NCBI RefSeq assembly: GCF_040581485.1
Contig: NW_027124989.1
Location: forward strand, 60,001 to 124,000
Direction: 5' to 3'
DNA: 64,000 nucleotides
Source: Linepithema humile
Taxonomy: Eukaryota; Arthropoda; Insecta; Hymenoptera; Formicidae
Shown here: piece after piece, positions 23,383 to 33,931 of the stretch
How the letters are laid out: every line of letters begins with the position of its first letter
How positions within the stretch are numbered: the first letter of the stretch is position 1
Made by a program: the position numbers and the translations under genes
The notes under the pieces: model-generated
What the model was told of the DNA's origin: nothing
Databases searched by the model: none
The model's input: only the letters and a program-made list of their open reading frames with translations

Positions 23383-25973
23383 TCGAGTTGTATTAATGGT
23401 TCATAAATATCATCTATAAGTGTTTTAGTTGAAGTTTCACCTTTAAGTCCCAAATTCCTTTTCAAGTCTTCGAATCTTTTTTTCAATAGTTTATTTTTTT
23501 TATACAGAGATTTTTGTAAAAATGTTATATCAATATCCTTTATATTTTCTCTAGTAACTTTTTTTCAACTATGGATATACCGTAATTTGGAAGTATTGTT
23601 AAAAAATTTCTAATTACGTCTATTAGATTTAAATGCTGGTACAATGACAAAGTATGAAAATATATTTTTTCTATAACATCTGAAATATCGTCGTCAAAAC
23701 CTTCGACAGTGATGTCTTTTTGTTTTAAAGAATGAATTTTATTTAAAAGACTGGATATATCATACATTAATCTATTAAGTTCTTTTTCATCTCTATCGTT
23801 CGTAATGCTATTTAACATTAATAACTTTTTCTTAAGAATATTAATATCGCAAACATTTAACGAGTCGCTAGTTAGGATACTACTAATAATATTTCTTATC
23901 ATATTTTGTTGATCAATATCTTGTGTTTCCGTCAATTCTGTTAATAGTTCTCCAACATTATCATATACGTCTTTCAACCCTCCTTTTGGATTATCATCAA
24001 TGTATTTCAGGAAATCAGATAAAGTCTCGTACACTTTTTTTCCTCCGTTGTTTTTTATTTTTTCATTCAGTTTATTTGTAAATTTCTTCTTGTAATATAT
24101 ATTTAGTGGAACTATATAGGAACTATATATAGTGGAACTATATCAGATATAGTATCTATATTAATATTATCTGATTCATTGAGGTATTTTAGACCTTTAT
24201 AAAAATTAATATCTTCAGATGCAAAAAAATTATATTTTCCTAAATCATCATCATTTATAAAATTATTGATATCTTTATGATTCAGATCATTATATAATGA
24301 TATTGGATCATGACTTTCGTTAAAATGTAATTCTTCGCAAGTTTTATTTCCTCCTCTTTTTCTTCTTCTATAGTAGAAAAACTATTAATAAAATTTATCA
24401 AAGGACCCAATTTTTTTATACTATTGTTAATATCTGGAACATTTTTTTTTGCAGATAAAATGTTTTTAAAGCAAGTTACATTTGGCAGTGGACTGACATC
24501 CAATTTGACTACTTCCTTGTTACATCTTATCATTTTAGTAGATTTAACTTTAAATCCAAGTTTTCTAAGTATAAATTTTATAAATCTTTGTTTTTCAACA
24601 TTATTGCTGAATATTTCGTCGTTATTTACATTTTGATAATCATCGAATAAATATAGATATATATTTAGTATTTGGTAAGGAGATTTTAAAAGTTTTGCAT
24701 TTTCTATAAATTTTATAGAACCTTTCTTATCAAGACCAAAGTTGTTTTTCGTACCGCACTTTATCTCAACAGGCTTTTCGATCTTGTCATCATATTTGTA
24801 TTTTAAATTTTTAAAGAAATCAAACATTGTAATTTTATCATCGAATGGAATTGGAATTATAGATATTAGTTTAATATCATTTTCATCGCCTATCCTATCA
24901 AGTATATCAGAAAGAGGATATGTGTACGTAGAGCCTTTATGATTAAAAATAGCAAATACATAATTTACATTTTCTAAAAAATATCTAGTAAATATATCTA
25001 ATTTTTTATAGTCAGAATACTTCATTGTAGTCTGATTTAAAGTTGATGCTTTTCCAATATCGTCTCCTTCTATTTCCATACTGTATAAAAATCTTAACGG
25101 ATCTATATATTCAAACATTTCACTTATATTCCTATCGTCAATATTTTTATAACTTTCGTATTTAATATTTGATCTATTATTCCTAATTAAATTTATAATA
25201 TCGTCATTAACATTCAAATTATTGAAATGTTTTGACAACACTTCTCTCAATAAATATTTATCATTGTCTGACGTGGTAATATTAACACAATTATTAACAT
25301 CATTTTTTAAAAAATTTTCATATTCTGTATTTCCAATTTCGTTTTCGTGTTTGTTAAATATATTTTTTATGAAAAGAGAAAATAAATAAAAATCAGGATT
25401 TTCCTTTATATTATTAAATTTTGGATCAGTAATATATGACGTGATATTTTTTAAAACTTCTATGTTTACAGGTGCTAAATAATAGTTATCAGATATCATA
25501 TCAAGAATAGATGTTTTCTTACTATCAAAAAAATTGAAATTCGGAATGATCTCTGGAAAAAGATCTTTTAAACATTTTCCGTCTGAATTATTTTCTCCCC
25601 AAGCAATTCTAGATATAGATTCAGGATATGTTGTTCTTACAAACTTTGAAAAATTATTTGTATTTTCATCCAACATTGTGTAGTTATCATCATGTTTTTT
25701 GTAAGGATTTATTATAGATAAGTCTGGATTTAACTTTATTCCTCCTCCTAATTTAATTTTGTACGGAAATATATTTTTAACATAAAATGATAGTGTGTTA
25801 GATACTAAGTTAGCTAATCCTACGTCATCTTTGTTATCCTCTGGATGACAATTGTTTTCATTTAACTTTAATAACTTTTCTATTTCATCAAGTTCGTTCC
25901 TTTTATAATTATACGATAATAAATTTATTTTATCACATATAAAATCTAGTTTTATTTTTTCTAGTTTACCCAT
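23379..25973 (-). pseudogene. Large viral protein, multiply broken (candidate core/structural precursor)
   Basis: The first frame (25973-24282, 563 aa) starts MGKLEKIK in TAAATG context. Reading continues in other frames to a TAA at 23379. It is broken near 24290, then by a 26 bp tandem duplication around 24100-24140, and again in an A7 run near 23570. Total span is about 865 codons. Gly at position 2 would allow N-myristoylation, though the following residues are not ideal. Several GG-x sites occur (LGGGIK, NNGGKK, PKGGLK). The size is near that of poxvirus major core precursor P4a, which is proteolytically processed, but I see no diagnostic motif. The assignment is speculative; the breaks are direct observations. 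Confidence 0.5.
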
Positions 25974-26016
25974 TTAGTAAAGAAAAAAATACTAAATAAA
26001 TAATTTATATATCAAT

Positions 26017-27060
26017 ATGTTGGACAAAGATAGTTCTATCAATTCTGATTCTATAGATAATAAGACTTTATTGAAAGCTCATGATTTCAAAAGAGATAAA
26101 AATCCATTCAAATTGAATAAATATGATGTGGTTTACGGATCTCTTGATTATGAATATGTAAAGAATTGTATTGAAAATTCTTCAGACAATAACGAAGATC
26201 GATTAATTGGAAGAGATATGATAAGAAATTTATTTTTCAATTTTTATTTTTTATTCGGACTTGAAGAAAAGAATATCTTACGAGTCAAAGACTTATTTGA
26301 TATATGTGAGATAAATACGGAACATGGTACTGAAAACAATAAGGTTCTTGATAATATAATCGATGATAGTATAACTGATGATAATATAGCCGATGATGAT
26401 ATAATAGATAATATAATTTTAGATTATAAAAATGAAGGAAAGGATTGTACGTTAGATTTTAGTGTATTGGAAGACATAGATGAGATAAGTAGGTTGTACG
26501 ATGAAGATATAGTTGATAAAGTAATTGAAAAAAATGTTCAAATGATCGAATACAAAAATACTCCAAAGATAGAACAAAATGTCGATCCAGAAGCTTATAT
26601 TAAGATTCAACGTAAGTATAAAAGCGATAAACTGAATAAATTAACAGAACTTTTAGAAAATCAAAGTATTTCTGAAGTTATAAGAAAGAAAAGAGATATT
26701 GTATATTTCTGCAAGAACAATAATCTTAATATGGAAATGTGTGATTTGGATGATCTATCAAATTCTGATATTAATAATATATACAACAAAATCTCAGAAA
26801 GCAAATCATCTGATCTTACAACCATATTAATAATAGGATCGATAAACTTGTTAGAGTTTATAGCTGTAAAAGTATTTAAGATAGAAAGTCTTAATGGATT
26901 TACAAACGACGAGTTCCTTAAAGAGACAAATAAATTTAGAACAAAATTTAAATCGACAGTTAATTACATAGATGATAAGGTAGGAAATCCTAATAGACCT
27001 GGGATGGATATAATTATATATATAGGTTTCAGAATTCTACAGAGACTAACTATAAAGTAA
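26017..27060 (+). CDS. Acidic viral protein of unknown function (347 aa)
   Basis: An intact ORF read divergently from the large broken gene, 43 bases away. The N-terminal 190 residues are strongly acidic, with a repeated DNI(A/I)DD-type stretch at about 110-135. The C-terminal 150 residues are helical with a hydrophobic helix (TTILIIGSINLLEFIAVKVF). This architecture (charged N-terminus, helical C-terminal domain with one apolar helix) resembles DUF5767-like proteins of large DNA viruses, but the match is impressionistic. The 3' end overlaps the convergent gene by 15 bases. Confidence 0.55.
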   Translation: MLDKDSSINSDSIDNKTLLKAHDFKRDKNPFKLNKYDVVYGSLDYEYVKNCIENSSDNNEDRLIGRDMIRNLFFNFYFLFGLEEKNILRVKDLFDICEINTEHGTENNKVLDNIIDDSITDDNIADDDIIDNIILDYKNEGKDCTLDFSVLEDIDEISRLYDEDIVDKVIEKNVQMIEYKNTPKIEQNVDPEAYIKIQRKYKSDKLNKLTELLENQSISEVIRKKRDIVYFCKNNNLNMEMCDLDDLSNSDINNIYNKISESKSSDLTTILIIGSINLLEFIAVKVFKIESLNGFTNDEFLKETNKFRTKFKSTVNYIDDKVGNPNRPGMDIIIYIGFRILQRLTIK

Positions 27061-27411
27061 TTGTTTACTTTTTTTTGTATTCCTTTTTCCTCCCCAGTTA
27101 TCGATGTCTTTAACTCCATCTATTTCGTCTAGTACATCTGATTTTTTTGAAACTTTTAATCCTCCGTTATTTTCTGAATTTGGATGCTGTATTAGATCGC
27201 TAGTGATTATATATTTAGTACCGGAATTAGTTTTGTCCTCGTAGTACGAAAAATATTTGTCTGTACCTTTAACATGTCCCCATTTTATTTCTTTTCCAAA
27301 TCCTTTGTTTCCTCCTTTTGTGAAGTTCATTTTTTCACGAAAAGCAGGCATCTCTGCTATAACGTTCAACCTCTTAATGGCCAATAATTGTTTGTCTATT
27401 TTTTCTTCCAT
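27046..27411 (-). CDS. Small basic protein with three GG sites (121 aa)
   Basis: An intact ORF with TAAATG start context. The product is basic and contains TKGGNK, NNGGLK and WGGKR. This density of GG-x sites in 121 residues is striking because GG-x recurs in other proteins of this insert. A small DNA-binding core protein matured by proteolysis is one possibility. No homologue is recognised. Confidence 0.5.
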   Translation of the reverse strand: MEEKIDKQLLAIKRLNVIAEMPAFREKMNFTKGGNKGFGKEIKWGHVKGTDKYFSYYEDKTNSGTKYIITSDLIQHPNSENNGGLKVSKKSDVLDEIDGVKDIDNWGGKRNTKKSKQLLYS

Positions 27412-27436
27412 TTATATATATTAAATAAGTTAATAT

Positions 27437-27778
27437 TTAACTAGTCTCTCTTAAAATAATTTCTTCTTTCACAATCTTATTTACAGATGATAGAATTTCT
27501 TCTTTCCTACTATTGATTTTTTCATTAATATCTTTTATCTCTTTTACAATATTTATATTAATCTCTTTCTTTAAACTATCTAGTTTATCATCCATATCTG
27601 ACTCCTTGCTGCAGTCACTAATGTACTTTTCGTAAAGTTTGGGATTTTCTTTGAAAAATTCTTTTGTATGAACAAAATTATCTTGAACATTTATAATATC
27701 CCTTGATGTAATCTTGATATACAAGAATAAAATCACTGTTATTAGCACAACAATAGATACAATTAGTAAAATGCTCAT
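27437..27778 (-). CDS. Membrane-anchored coiled-coil protein (113 aa)
   Basis: Residues 3-25 form an N-terminal transmembrane anchor (LLIVSIVVLITVILFLYI). The rest is a heptad-like Lys/Glu/Ile coiled coil. The start is ATG in TAAATG context. It is one of four consecutive small minus-strand membrane genes (27437-28815) with similar starts, suggesting a virion-membrane gene cluster. No specific family is recognised. Confidence 0.6.
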   Translation of the reverse strand: MSILLIVSIVVLITVILFLYIKITSRDIINVQDNFVHTKEFFKENPKLYEKYISDCSKESDMDDKLDSLKKEININIVKEIKDINEKINSRKEEILSSVNKIVKEEIILRETS

Positions 27779-27804
27779 TTATATAAATAAATAATTACAA
27801 AAGC

Positions 27805-28182
27805 TTATTTTTCCTCTAAAATTTTTCTTTTAAGCACATTAATATCGTCATTCTTTTCATTTATTTTAATTTCTATATCATTAACTTTTTTTTTTACTTC
27901 TTTTATTTTATTTTACACTTGTGTTATTTGAGATGTTATATCTAGAGATAATTTATTTAAATCTTTAACCAAATCTTCCAATTCTTCTATATTTTCAACT
28001 TTAAAGTCAAATATTTGTGTCTCTTTTTGTCTTAAATCCTTAAAATATTTGTCGTTAAATTTATCTATTTCCTTTCTAGTTTCTTTTATAATAAGATGTT
28101 CATTATAATTAAAAAGAAATATTATAATAATTATGACTATGATTACTACAGAAGTTATTGGAATAAAAAAATTTTCATTCAT
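27805..28182 (-). pseudogene. Membrane-anchored coiled-coil protein, in-frame stop
   Basis: An 89-aa ORF (28182-27913) has a transmembrane helix at about residues 8-27, then a coiled coil. After a TAA at 27913-27915 the same frame stays open for another 35 codons of Lys/Ile/Glu-rich coiled coil to a TAA at 27805-27807. It is therefore read as one gene with a nonsense change. The layout matches its neighbour at 27437-27778, and the two may be paralogues from a local duplication. Confidence 0.55.
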
Positions 28183-28206
28183 ATTATTTATATAAATAAT
28201 AAGCTT

Positions 28207-28464
28207 CTACATTTTTACAGATCCGTATCCTATGCATAAATTAACGAACAAGAACATACATAATATTACTGATAATATATCAAAGTATGTGGCTCCTAAG
28301 AGATAATTATCTTCATTTTCAACATATTTATCGCATATTGCCATTATGAGTGTTATAAATATAGCTAAAATAATAATTCCTAATGTAATCCATCTTGTGT
28401 TTTCGCGTAAAAAATTTGATGATTTTTTTACATTATCAGATATAGCACTAGAGTACTTATCCAT
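28207..28464 (-). CDS. Two-helix viral membrane protein (85 aa)
   Basis: Two hydrophobic helices, at about residues 26-44 and 58-80, are joined by a short acidic loop. The start is ATG in TAAATG context. Size and topology resemble the small two-pass envelope proteins of poxviruses, but sequence alone does not allow a specific assignment. The ORF is intact and sits in the small-membrane-gene cluster. Confidence 0.6.
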   Translation of the reverse strand: MDKYSSAISDNVKKSSNFLRENTRWITLGIIILAIFITLIMAICDKYVENEDNYLLGATYFDILSVILCMFLFVNLCIGYGSVKM

Positions 28465-28467
28465 TTA
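28462..28467 (-). promoter_or_regulatory. TAAATG late-promoter-type element
   Basis: TAAATG on the minus strand at the start of the two-helix membrane protein. The same context occurs at 27409, 27776 and 28813 for its neighbours. Confidence 0.5.
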
Positions 28468-28494
28468 TATGATAACAAATTAGATTGATGTCAT

Positions 28495-28815
28495 TCATTT
28501 ACTGTATATCATAGGTACAATTTTATCATATTCTTTAACAATATCTAACTCTATTCTAGTCCCGTTTATTGTAAATATAACATTATCACCTACAATATCC
28601 ATTATACCATCAGAACTATGTATATTATCATTACTACTAAAAACTGTAAATTTTTTGACAATGGGTAGATTATATTTTTTGTTTATCTTATTATCCATAT
28701 TCATAACAACAGATCTTACTACAAGTTCATAAATACTTAGTGGATATACACTAAGTATAATGAATATTATAGATATACATGTAAAAATAATATTGAAAAT
28801 ATTTAGAAATAGCAT
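28495..28815 (-). CDS. Membrane-anchored viral protein (106 aa)
   Basis: A long N-terminal hydrophobic segment (residues 1-30) is followed by a small, mostly beta-type ectodomain or endodomain. The TAAATG start lies 25 bases from the divergent helicase start. The frame is intact. It is the first gene of the minus-strand cluster of four small membrane proteins. Function unknown; a structural virion role is inferred from context only. Confidence 0.55.
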   Translation of the reverse strand: MLFLNIFNIIFTCISIIFIILSVYPLSIYELVVRSVVMNMDNKINKKYNLPIVKKFTVFSSNDNIHSSDGIMDIVGDNVIFTINGTRIELDIVKEYDKIVPMIYSK

Positions 28816-28840
28816 TTATATCAAATATTAATATCATTAA

Positions 28841-30773
28841 ATGGGTGAATTGGAAAAGATAGTTGCTCAACACATTAATTATGCAATAGAAAACACAAAA
28901 AGTCTAGACATTAATATGAAAGATAAAATACTGACAGAATATCAATCTTTTACGTCTAGAGTTTTCATAGGATTGAAGACACTATCTAGTTTACTTGTAT
29001 TTTGGGACACTGGATTTGGAAAAACTTTATTAGGATTATATATAATTAAGAATATCACATACATATATCCTTCGTGGAGAAAATTTATATTTGTAAAAGC
29101 TAGTTTACACAAAATTTGGGAGGAAGGAGTATCTGATTATTGTAATAAGAAAGTTGAGATACTACATTATAATGATAATAACGTCTTTTTTTAAATTTAA
29201 AGGAAAATTAGAAAATTATAAGAACAAAAGAGACAGAGTATTAATTATAATTGACGAAGCGCACAATTTCATACTACGAAATAAAGAAAAGGATTACGAC
29301 AACAAAGAGAGAAAAATAAACAGATTATACAGACTTATAAGTAATGTTTGTAATGAAAAATACAATAAATTACTTCTAATGTCTGCAACTCCGGTTGTAA
29401 ACGATATAAAAGAGTTTAATATTCTTGTAAATTTGCTTAGAAAAAATATGTGTGTAAATTTTGACGAAAGATATTTTGATGATGAAAAGTTAGTTAACAG
29501 AAATAGGTTGAAGAACGGACTACTTTCAATAGTTTCGTACCAAAAAGTTGAAAACGATTCGTTAACAAATACAATTGAAAATGATAATTTTGCATCTAAA
29601 CGCATTCACATATACAAAATACTAATGACAGATTATCAAGAATCATTTTACAACGAGGCAGAAAAATATGAGTCCTTGAACAAAGATTTGTATAAATTGA
29701 AACCTATAAGAAGAATGGTTTCAACATTTGTATACGACGGTTTGAAGATCAGAGAGAAAATGACAGAAGAGGAATTTAATAACTTTATAAAATCAAAACT
29801 TTCTTCTTTTAGACGCAGTATAGAAAATATGAGTTTTGATGATAAAATTATCCAGAAATTTATAAATAATGATGATGACAATATAAACGATGAAAATTTT
29901 CATAAACTAAAACAATATTCATGTAAATACATAGAAGCATGTAGACTTATATTAAAGTTAAAAGGTAAATGTTTAATATATGAACCATTCGTAAGTTACG
30001 AAGGAATATCCACACTTAAGGAATATTTAAAATTATTTAAAATTAGTTTTATAGAATATTCCAAATTATCAAATATTAGGGAAAGAAACTAATCAGAGTT
30101 TAATCACATTAATAACGACAGTGGAAAATACGTAAAATGTTGTATTTTTACTAATGCTGGTAGTGAAGGAGTGTCTTTTACATGTGTTAATGATCTTGTT
30201 GTTTTGGATATACCGTGGTCAGAATCTCAATTGAGACAAATTATAGGAAGATCATTGAGATATGGATCTCATTATAATATAGATAGAAAGTATGTAAATG
30301 TTCATATAATATTAGCATTTACAAAAAATGGAAAATCTTCTGATAACGAAATGTTTCAACTTATAAAAAGAAAATTAAATAGAATAACTCAATTGTACTC
30401 TCTTCTCAAAGAGTCGTCAATTAAATTTATTTATAACAAGTACAATACATTAGAACCTATAAACGAAGAATATATTTTCGATACTATAAAAAATAATTAT
30501 TAACTATAAAAAATAATTATTAACTATAAAAAATAATTATAAAAATAATAAAATAGAATATGTAAATGAATCTAAAACATATAAGATCAAAAAAGTTATC
30601 AAAATAAAGTACGTTATTTCAGATATTATTGAAGACGGATATTTTGATTCTGAATCAAAGTATATATATATGACAAAGATATGAATTTAGTTTGTAAGGC
30701 TAAAGAAACTAATGGTATTTTGGATTTGTTTGTTAGAAATGGAGAATTGATTTATAATGTTGATAACTTATAA
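28841..30773 (+). pseudogene. SNF2-type helicase, D6/D11 (early transcription factor or NPH-I) family, broken
   Basis: A superfamily 2 DNA-dependent ATPase of about 640 codons, the size of poxvirus D6 (637 aa) and D11 (631 aa). Motifs in order are WDTGFGKT (Walker A), IIIDEAH (Walker B), LLLMSATP (motif III) and QIIGRSLRYGSH (motif VI). Breaks are a frameshift in a T7 run near 29185, an in-frame TAA at 30090-30092, a 20 bp unit present three times at 30482-30541 that shifts the frame, and another shift near 30670. In poxviruses D6 helps melt early promoters and D11 acts in termination. I cannot separate the two by eye. The start is ATG in TTAAATG context. Confidence 0.85.
30482..30541 (+). 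repeat. 20 bp unit in three tandem copies inside the helicase gene
   Basis: ACTATAAAAAATAATTATTA occurs three times in a row. The extra 40 bases are not a multiple of three and close the helicase reading frame at 30503. A post-insertion slippage event is likely. Confidence 0.85.
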
Positions 30774-30776
30774 ATA

Positions 30777-31781
30777 ATGAAGAAATCACATTTTTGGAAT
30801 AAATATAAGTTCGAAAATGTTGATGGTATTATAGATACAAATGGACCCTTTAATTAAAACAGATAATAAAATTTTTATAGTTGAATTAGCATCTATTAAT
30901 GATTATGTATGTATTTATTTATTTATGAAATACAACTATCCTATATTGTATGACGAGATATATTTTATGAATTTTCTTAAGTCAGAACATAACTTAGTAC
31001 TAAAATTAAAACATAATAATAATATAATTGGAATTATAACTGGTAAATTGTGTAATCTTAATATCGGTAAATCATATATAATTAATCATTTATGTATTAA
31101 GAAAGAATACAGGAACATGGATCTCTGTACTATATTAATAAGCAAAATATCACGAATTATATTTGAAAAAAAATTTATCATTCAATATTTTCGTGTGAAA
31201 ATCAAATATTTAATTTAAAGTCTTTTTCTATAAAATCGAATTATATATTTGTAATAAACAAGATTAAATTAAATAGTAAAACAATTTGTTTATCACAAAA
31301 AGATAAAAAATTTAATTATAAATTATTAAATAAGATAATTTCAAAAAAATATAGTATAAATTTATATGATAGGAATTGTTTAGATGATATTCATAAAGAA
31401 AATATTATAAAAAATTATAAAAAAGAATGTAAAAACAAAAATTTATATTTAAAATTTGAAAGTCTTGAAGATCTAGACTTTGAATTTAAAGATTGTATAT
31501 TATTATTTGATAATCAATATAACTTTATTTATTTATCTTTTAATACTATTAAGGATATCAGGAGGTGTTTTGCATCAATTTTTTACATAGATTATTTCAC
31601 GTTTATAAATAAAGTAATATATCATTTAAACATTAATAACGTGTGTGATATTCTACAGTTCAATATTAAAGAAGATGAAAAATTAATGAAATATTTCATA
31701 AAGTTGGAAAGTGAATTATACTATTACTTCTACAATTATAATATGACATGTGAAGTACACGACAATATATATATAACGTAA
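30777..31781 (+). pseudogene. Virus-encoded N-myristoyltransferase, frameshifted
   Basis: The frame starting at ATG 30777 opens with FWNKYKFENVDGIIDTNGP, matching the FW...G.(I/V).THGP opening of NMT. After a shift near 30845 the second frame (to 31218) carries INHLCIKKEYRNMDLCTILI, the acyl-CoA-binding NMT signature (NFLCVHKKLR...L.P.LI). After a second shift near 31190 the third frame is open to 31781 and ends LESELYYYFYNYNM, like the NMT C-terminus (DG.L.YYLYN). About 335 codons in total, somewhat shorter than cellular catalytic domains. NMT attaches myristate to an N-terminal Gly; proteins starting MG are encoded nearby. Family identity is strong even though the gene is broken. Confidence 0.8.
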
Positions 31782-31864
31782 TTACAGTGGCATCTAATAA
31801 TCTCAAGGATTGTAAAGTACTTGTTTTTTGAAAGAAGTACAAAGACTTTAATAATATTAATTTC

Positions 31865-32050
31865 TTATAAATTGTATTTATATATATAATCATTATATGT
31901 ATAAATGATATTTTTCTTTTTTAATTTTCCGCATTTTTTGCATATCCTACAACAATAAAAATAATGTAATTTACTTTCATCATTTTGTGATAAATACTTA
32001 TTATCCTGATACTTTTTCATTAAATTTGAAAGTTTATCTTTATCATTCAT
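31865..32050 (-). CDS. Small Cys-rich viral protein (61 aa)
   Basis: An intact ORF with TAAATG start. It has a charged N-terminal half, then CCRICKKCG (residues 33-41), which could bind zinc, and a Tyr-rich tail. It is too short for confident family assignment and may be a truncated gene. It is convergent with the NMT remnant. Confidence 0.4.
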   Translation of the reverse strand: MNDKDKLSNLMKKYQDNKYLSQNDESKLHYFYCCRICKKCGKLKKKNIIYTYNDYIYKYNL

Positions 32051-32187
32051 TTATAGCCTTGAAATTTTGAAGTACTAATTTATTGAAAAATTACAAAAGT
32101 TATTAAACATTAAATTCTCGGTTTTGTAATTAAATAAAAATATTAATTTTGGTAATTACTTGAAAAATTAATATAAATAAGTAAATT

Positions 32188-33902
32188 ATGAGTGACAATC
32201 AAACTTTAAATCACTATCTTGGAGACAGAAAATTGTCAGATAACGAGTGTACAATACTCCAGGGATATTCAAATAAGATTTCAACCATATGTAAGTTTGA
32301 TAAGGAAAAATTAAAAAGTCTACTTAATAAATTTTCGGAAACGTTTTTTCAGAATGAAATGTCTATAGACAAAAATATTATTACTTATAACAGAATCAAT
32401 GATAGAGTTAATGAATATTTTAATAGACAAAAGAATTGCAAGTATGATTATAGGGGGATTATAAATATTATAAAATATCAATTTATAGTTGTTACAAAAT
32501 ATACAAGACTACTGGGAGTTTTAACTAAAGAAGATAATCAAGATATATCAAGGACTCACGTAGATGTATCAAGTATTTATAAAACCAGTAAATCGAAAGA
32601 ATACATAAAGAAAATATCTACTGAATACATAAATAATGTAAAAATAAAAGGAAATACTAATGGTAATGTAAAAAATGGTAATACGGACGACGAAGAATTC
32701 AAATCGTTGGAATCTATTATCATCAACATTATGAGAAAATCATTATATATACATTCGTATTTAATATGTTATGGATCGTATACAAATCACATAATACATA
32801 ACGTAAAGTATGAAGATATAGATGTATATTTTCCAGAATCATTCTTCTATATGATTTTACTGATGTTTGCTGTTAAGATGATAACTGGTTACAATCTTCA
32901 TATTCTTGGTTATCCATTTATTAAAAGACACTTGTCTTTGTTTTAAAATAATAGAAAATTGATAGATTGCATATATCTTAGTAATTACACACTCGAGAAA
33001 ATAAGAACAACAGATATAAACGGAATTAAATTTATAGATCCGTTATTTCAACTGTTAAATCAAATAAGAATGAATAACGAATTATTTAGATGTCATAAAA
33101 TATATGAAAATAGTGAGAAATATGAATCTGTTTTATACTCTTTTTTACTTTATATCAAAGATAAATATAAGAAGTTTGATCTTAAAAAAGTTAAAGAATA
33201 TAGAAATTCTATTGACTTAAATAATATTAGTTATAAACTATATGGAAATAATATATGCATGCTTAATATTGACAATTTTATAGATATTGAAGATATAAAT
33301 GAGATAGATTCGATAAATTAATTGTAATATTATCTGAACCCGAAGTTATAATAGATGAATTAAATAGCGTCAATGGAGTATATTCAATAAAATATAACGC
33401 GTTTCTAAATGAAATCTTTTTCGAAAGTAGGACTGAGAAAGGTGGAAAAAAATCAGAAAATATTAAGAAATCAAAAATCAACAGAAGAAACTTTGGTAAG
33501 TATAGTTTCTCGAATATAATAGATAACAACAAACAATATCTGATAATGTCTAACCTAACAAACACATTTTATATAGATATAGACAAGAATAAAATATCAA
33601 TAAAAAACATACAATCTATGTTGGCTACACTAGCATTATACTCTTTTCTAAAAGATAAAAATGAATACGGATGGAGAATATTCAATTATCTTATATCATT
33701 GCTTAAATTTAAAATTGAAGACAACTTCAGCGACTATCAAGAATTATCAAGATACAGAACAGATGGCAATCAAAAGCATATAAAATTGAACATAGAAAAC
33801 AATACTTTTAACGACTTTACCACAGATAAAAATCAAATAACATCAAATTATTTAGATAAATCAGTCTTTATAGCTACACATGGAAATAATGGAGGATTTT
33901 AA
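32188..33902 (+). pseudogene. Poly(A) polymerase catalytic subunit (VP55-like), broken
   Basis: About 570 codons; poxvirus VP55 is about 480. The nucleotidyltransferase signature is CYGSYTN (GS at residues 196-197) followed by EDIDVYF (Asp 210 and 212), the metal-binding pair of the polymerase-beta fold. The enzyme adds poly(A) tails to viral mRNA inside the core. One in-frame TAA lies at 32944-32946, with the same frame open beyond it to 33321. A frameshift lies near 33317, and the last frame runs to 33902. A KGGKK segment occurs in the C-terminal third. The family call rests on the motif, the size and the pox-like context. Confidence 0.75.
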
Positions 33903-33931
33903 ATCGCTCTTTTATTATAAATAAATAAATA

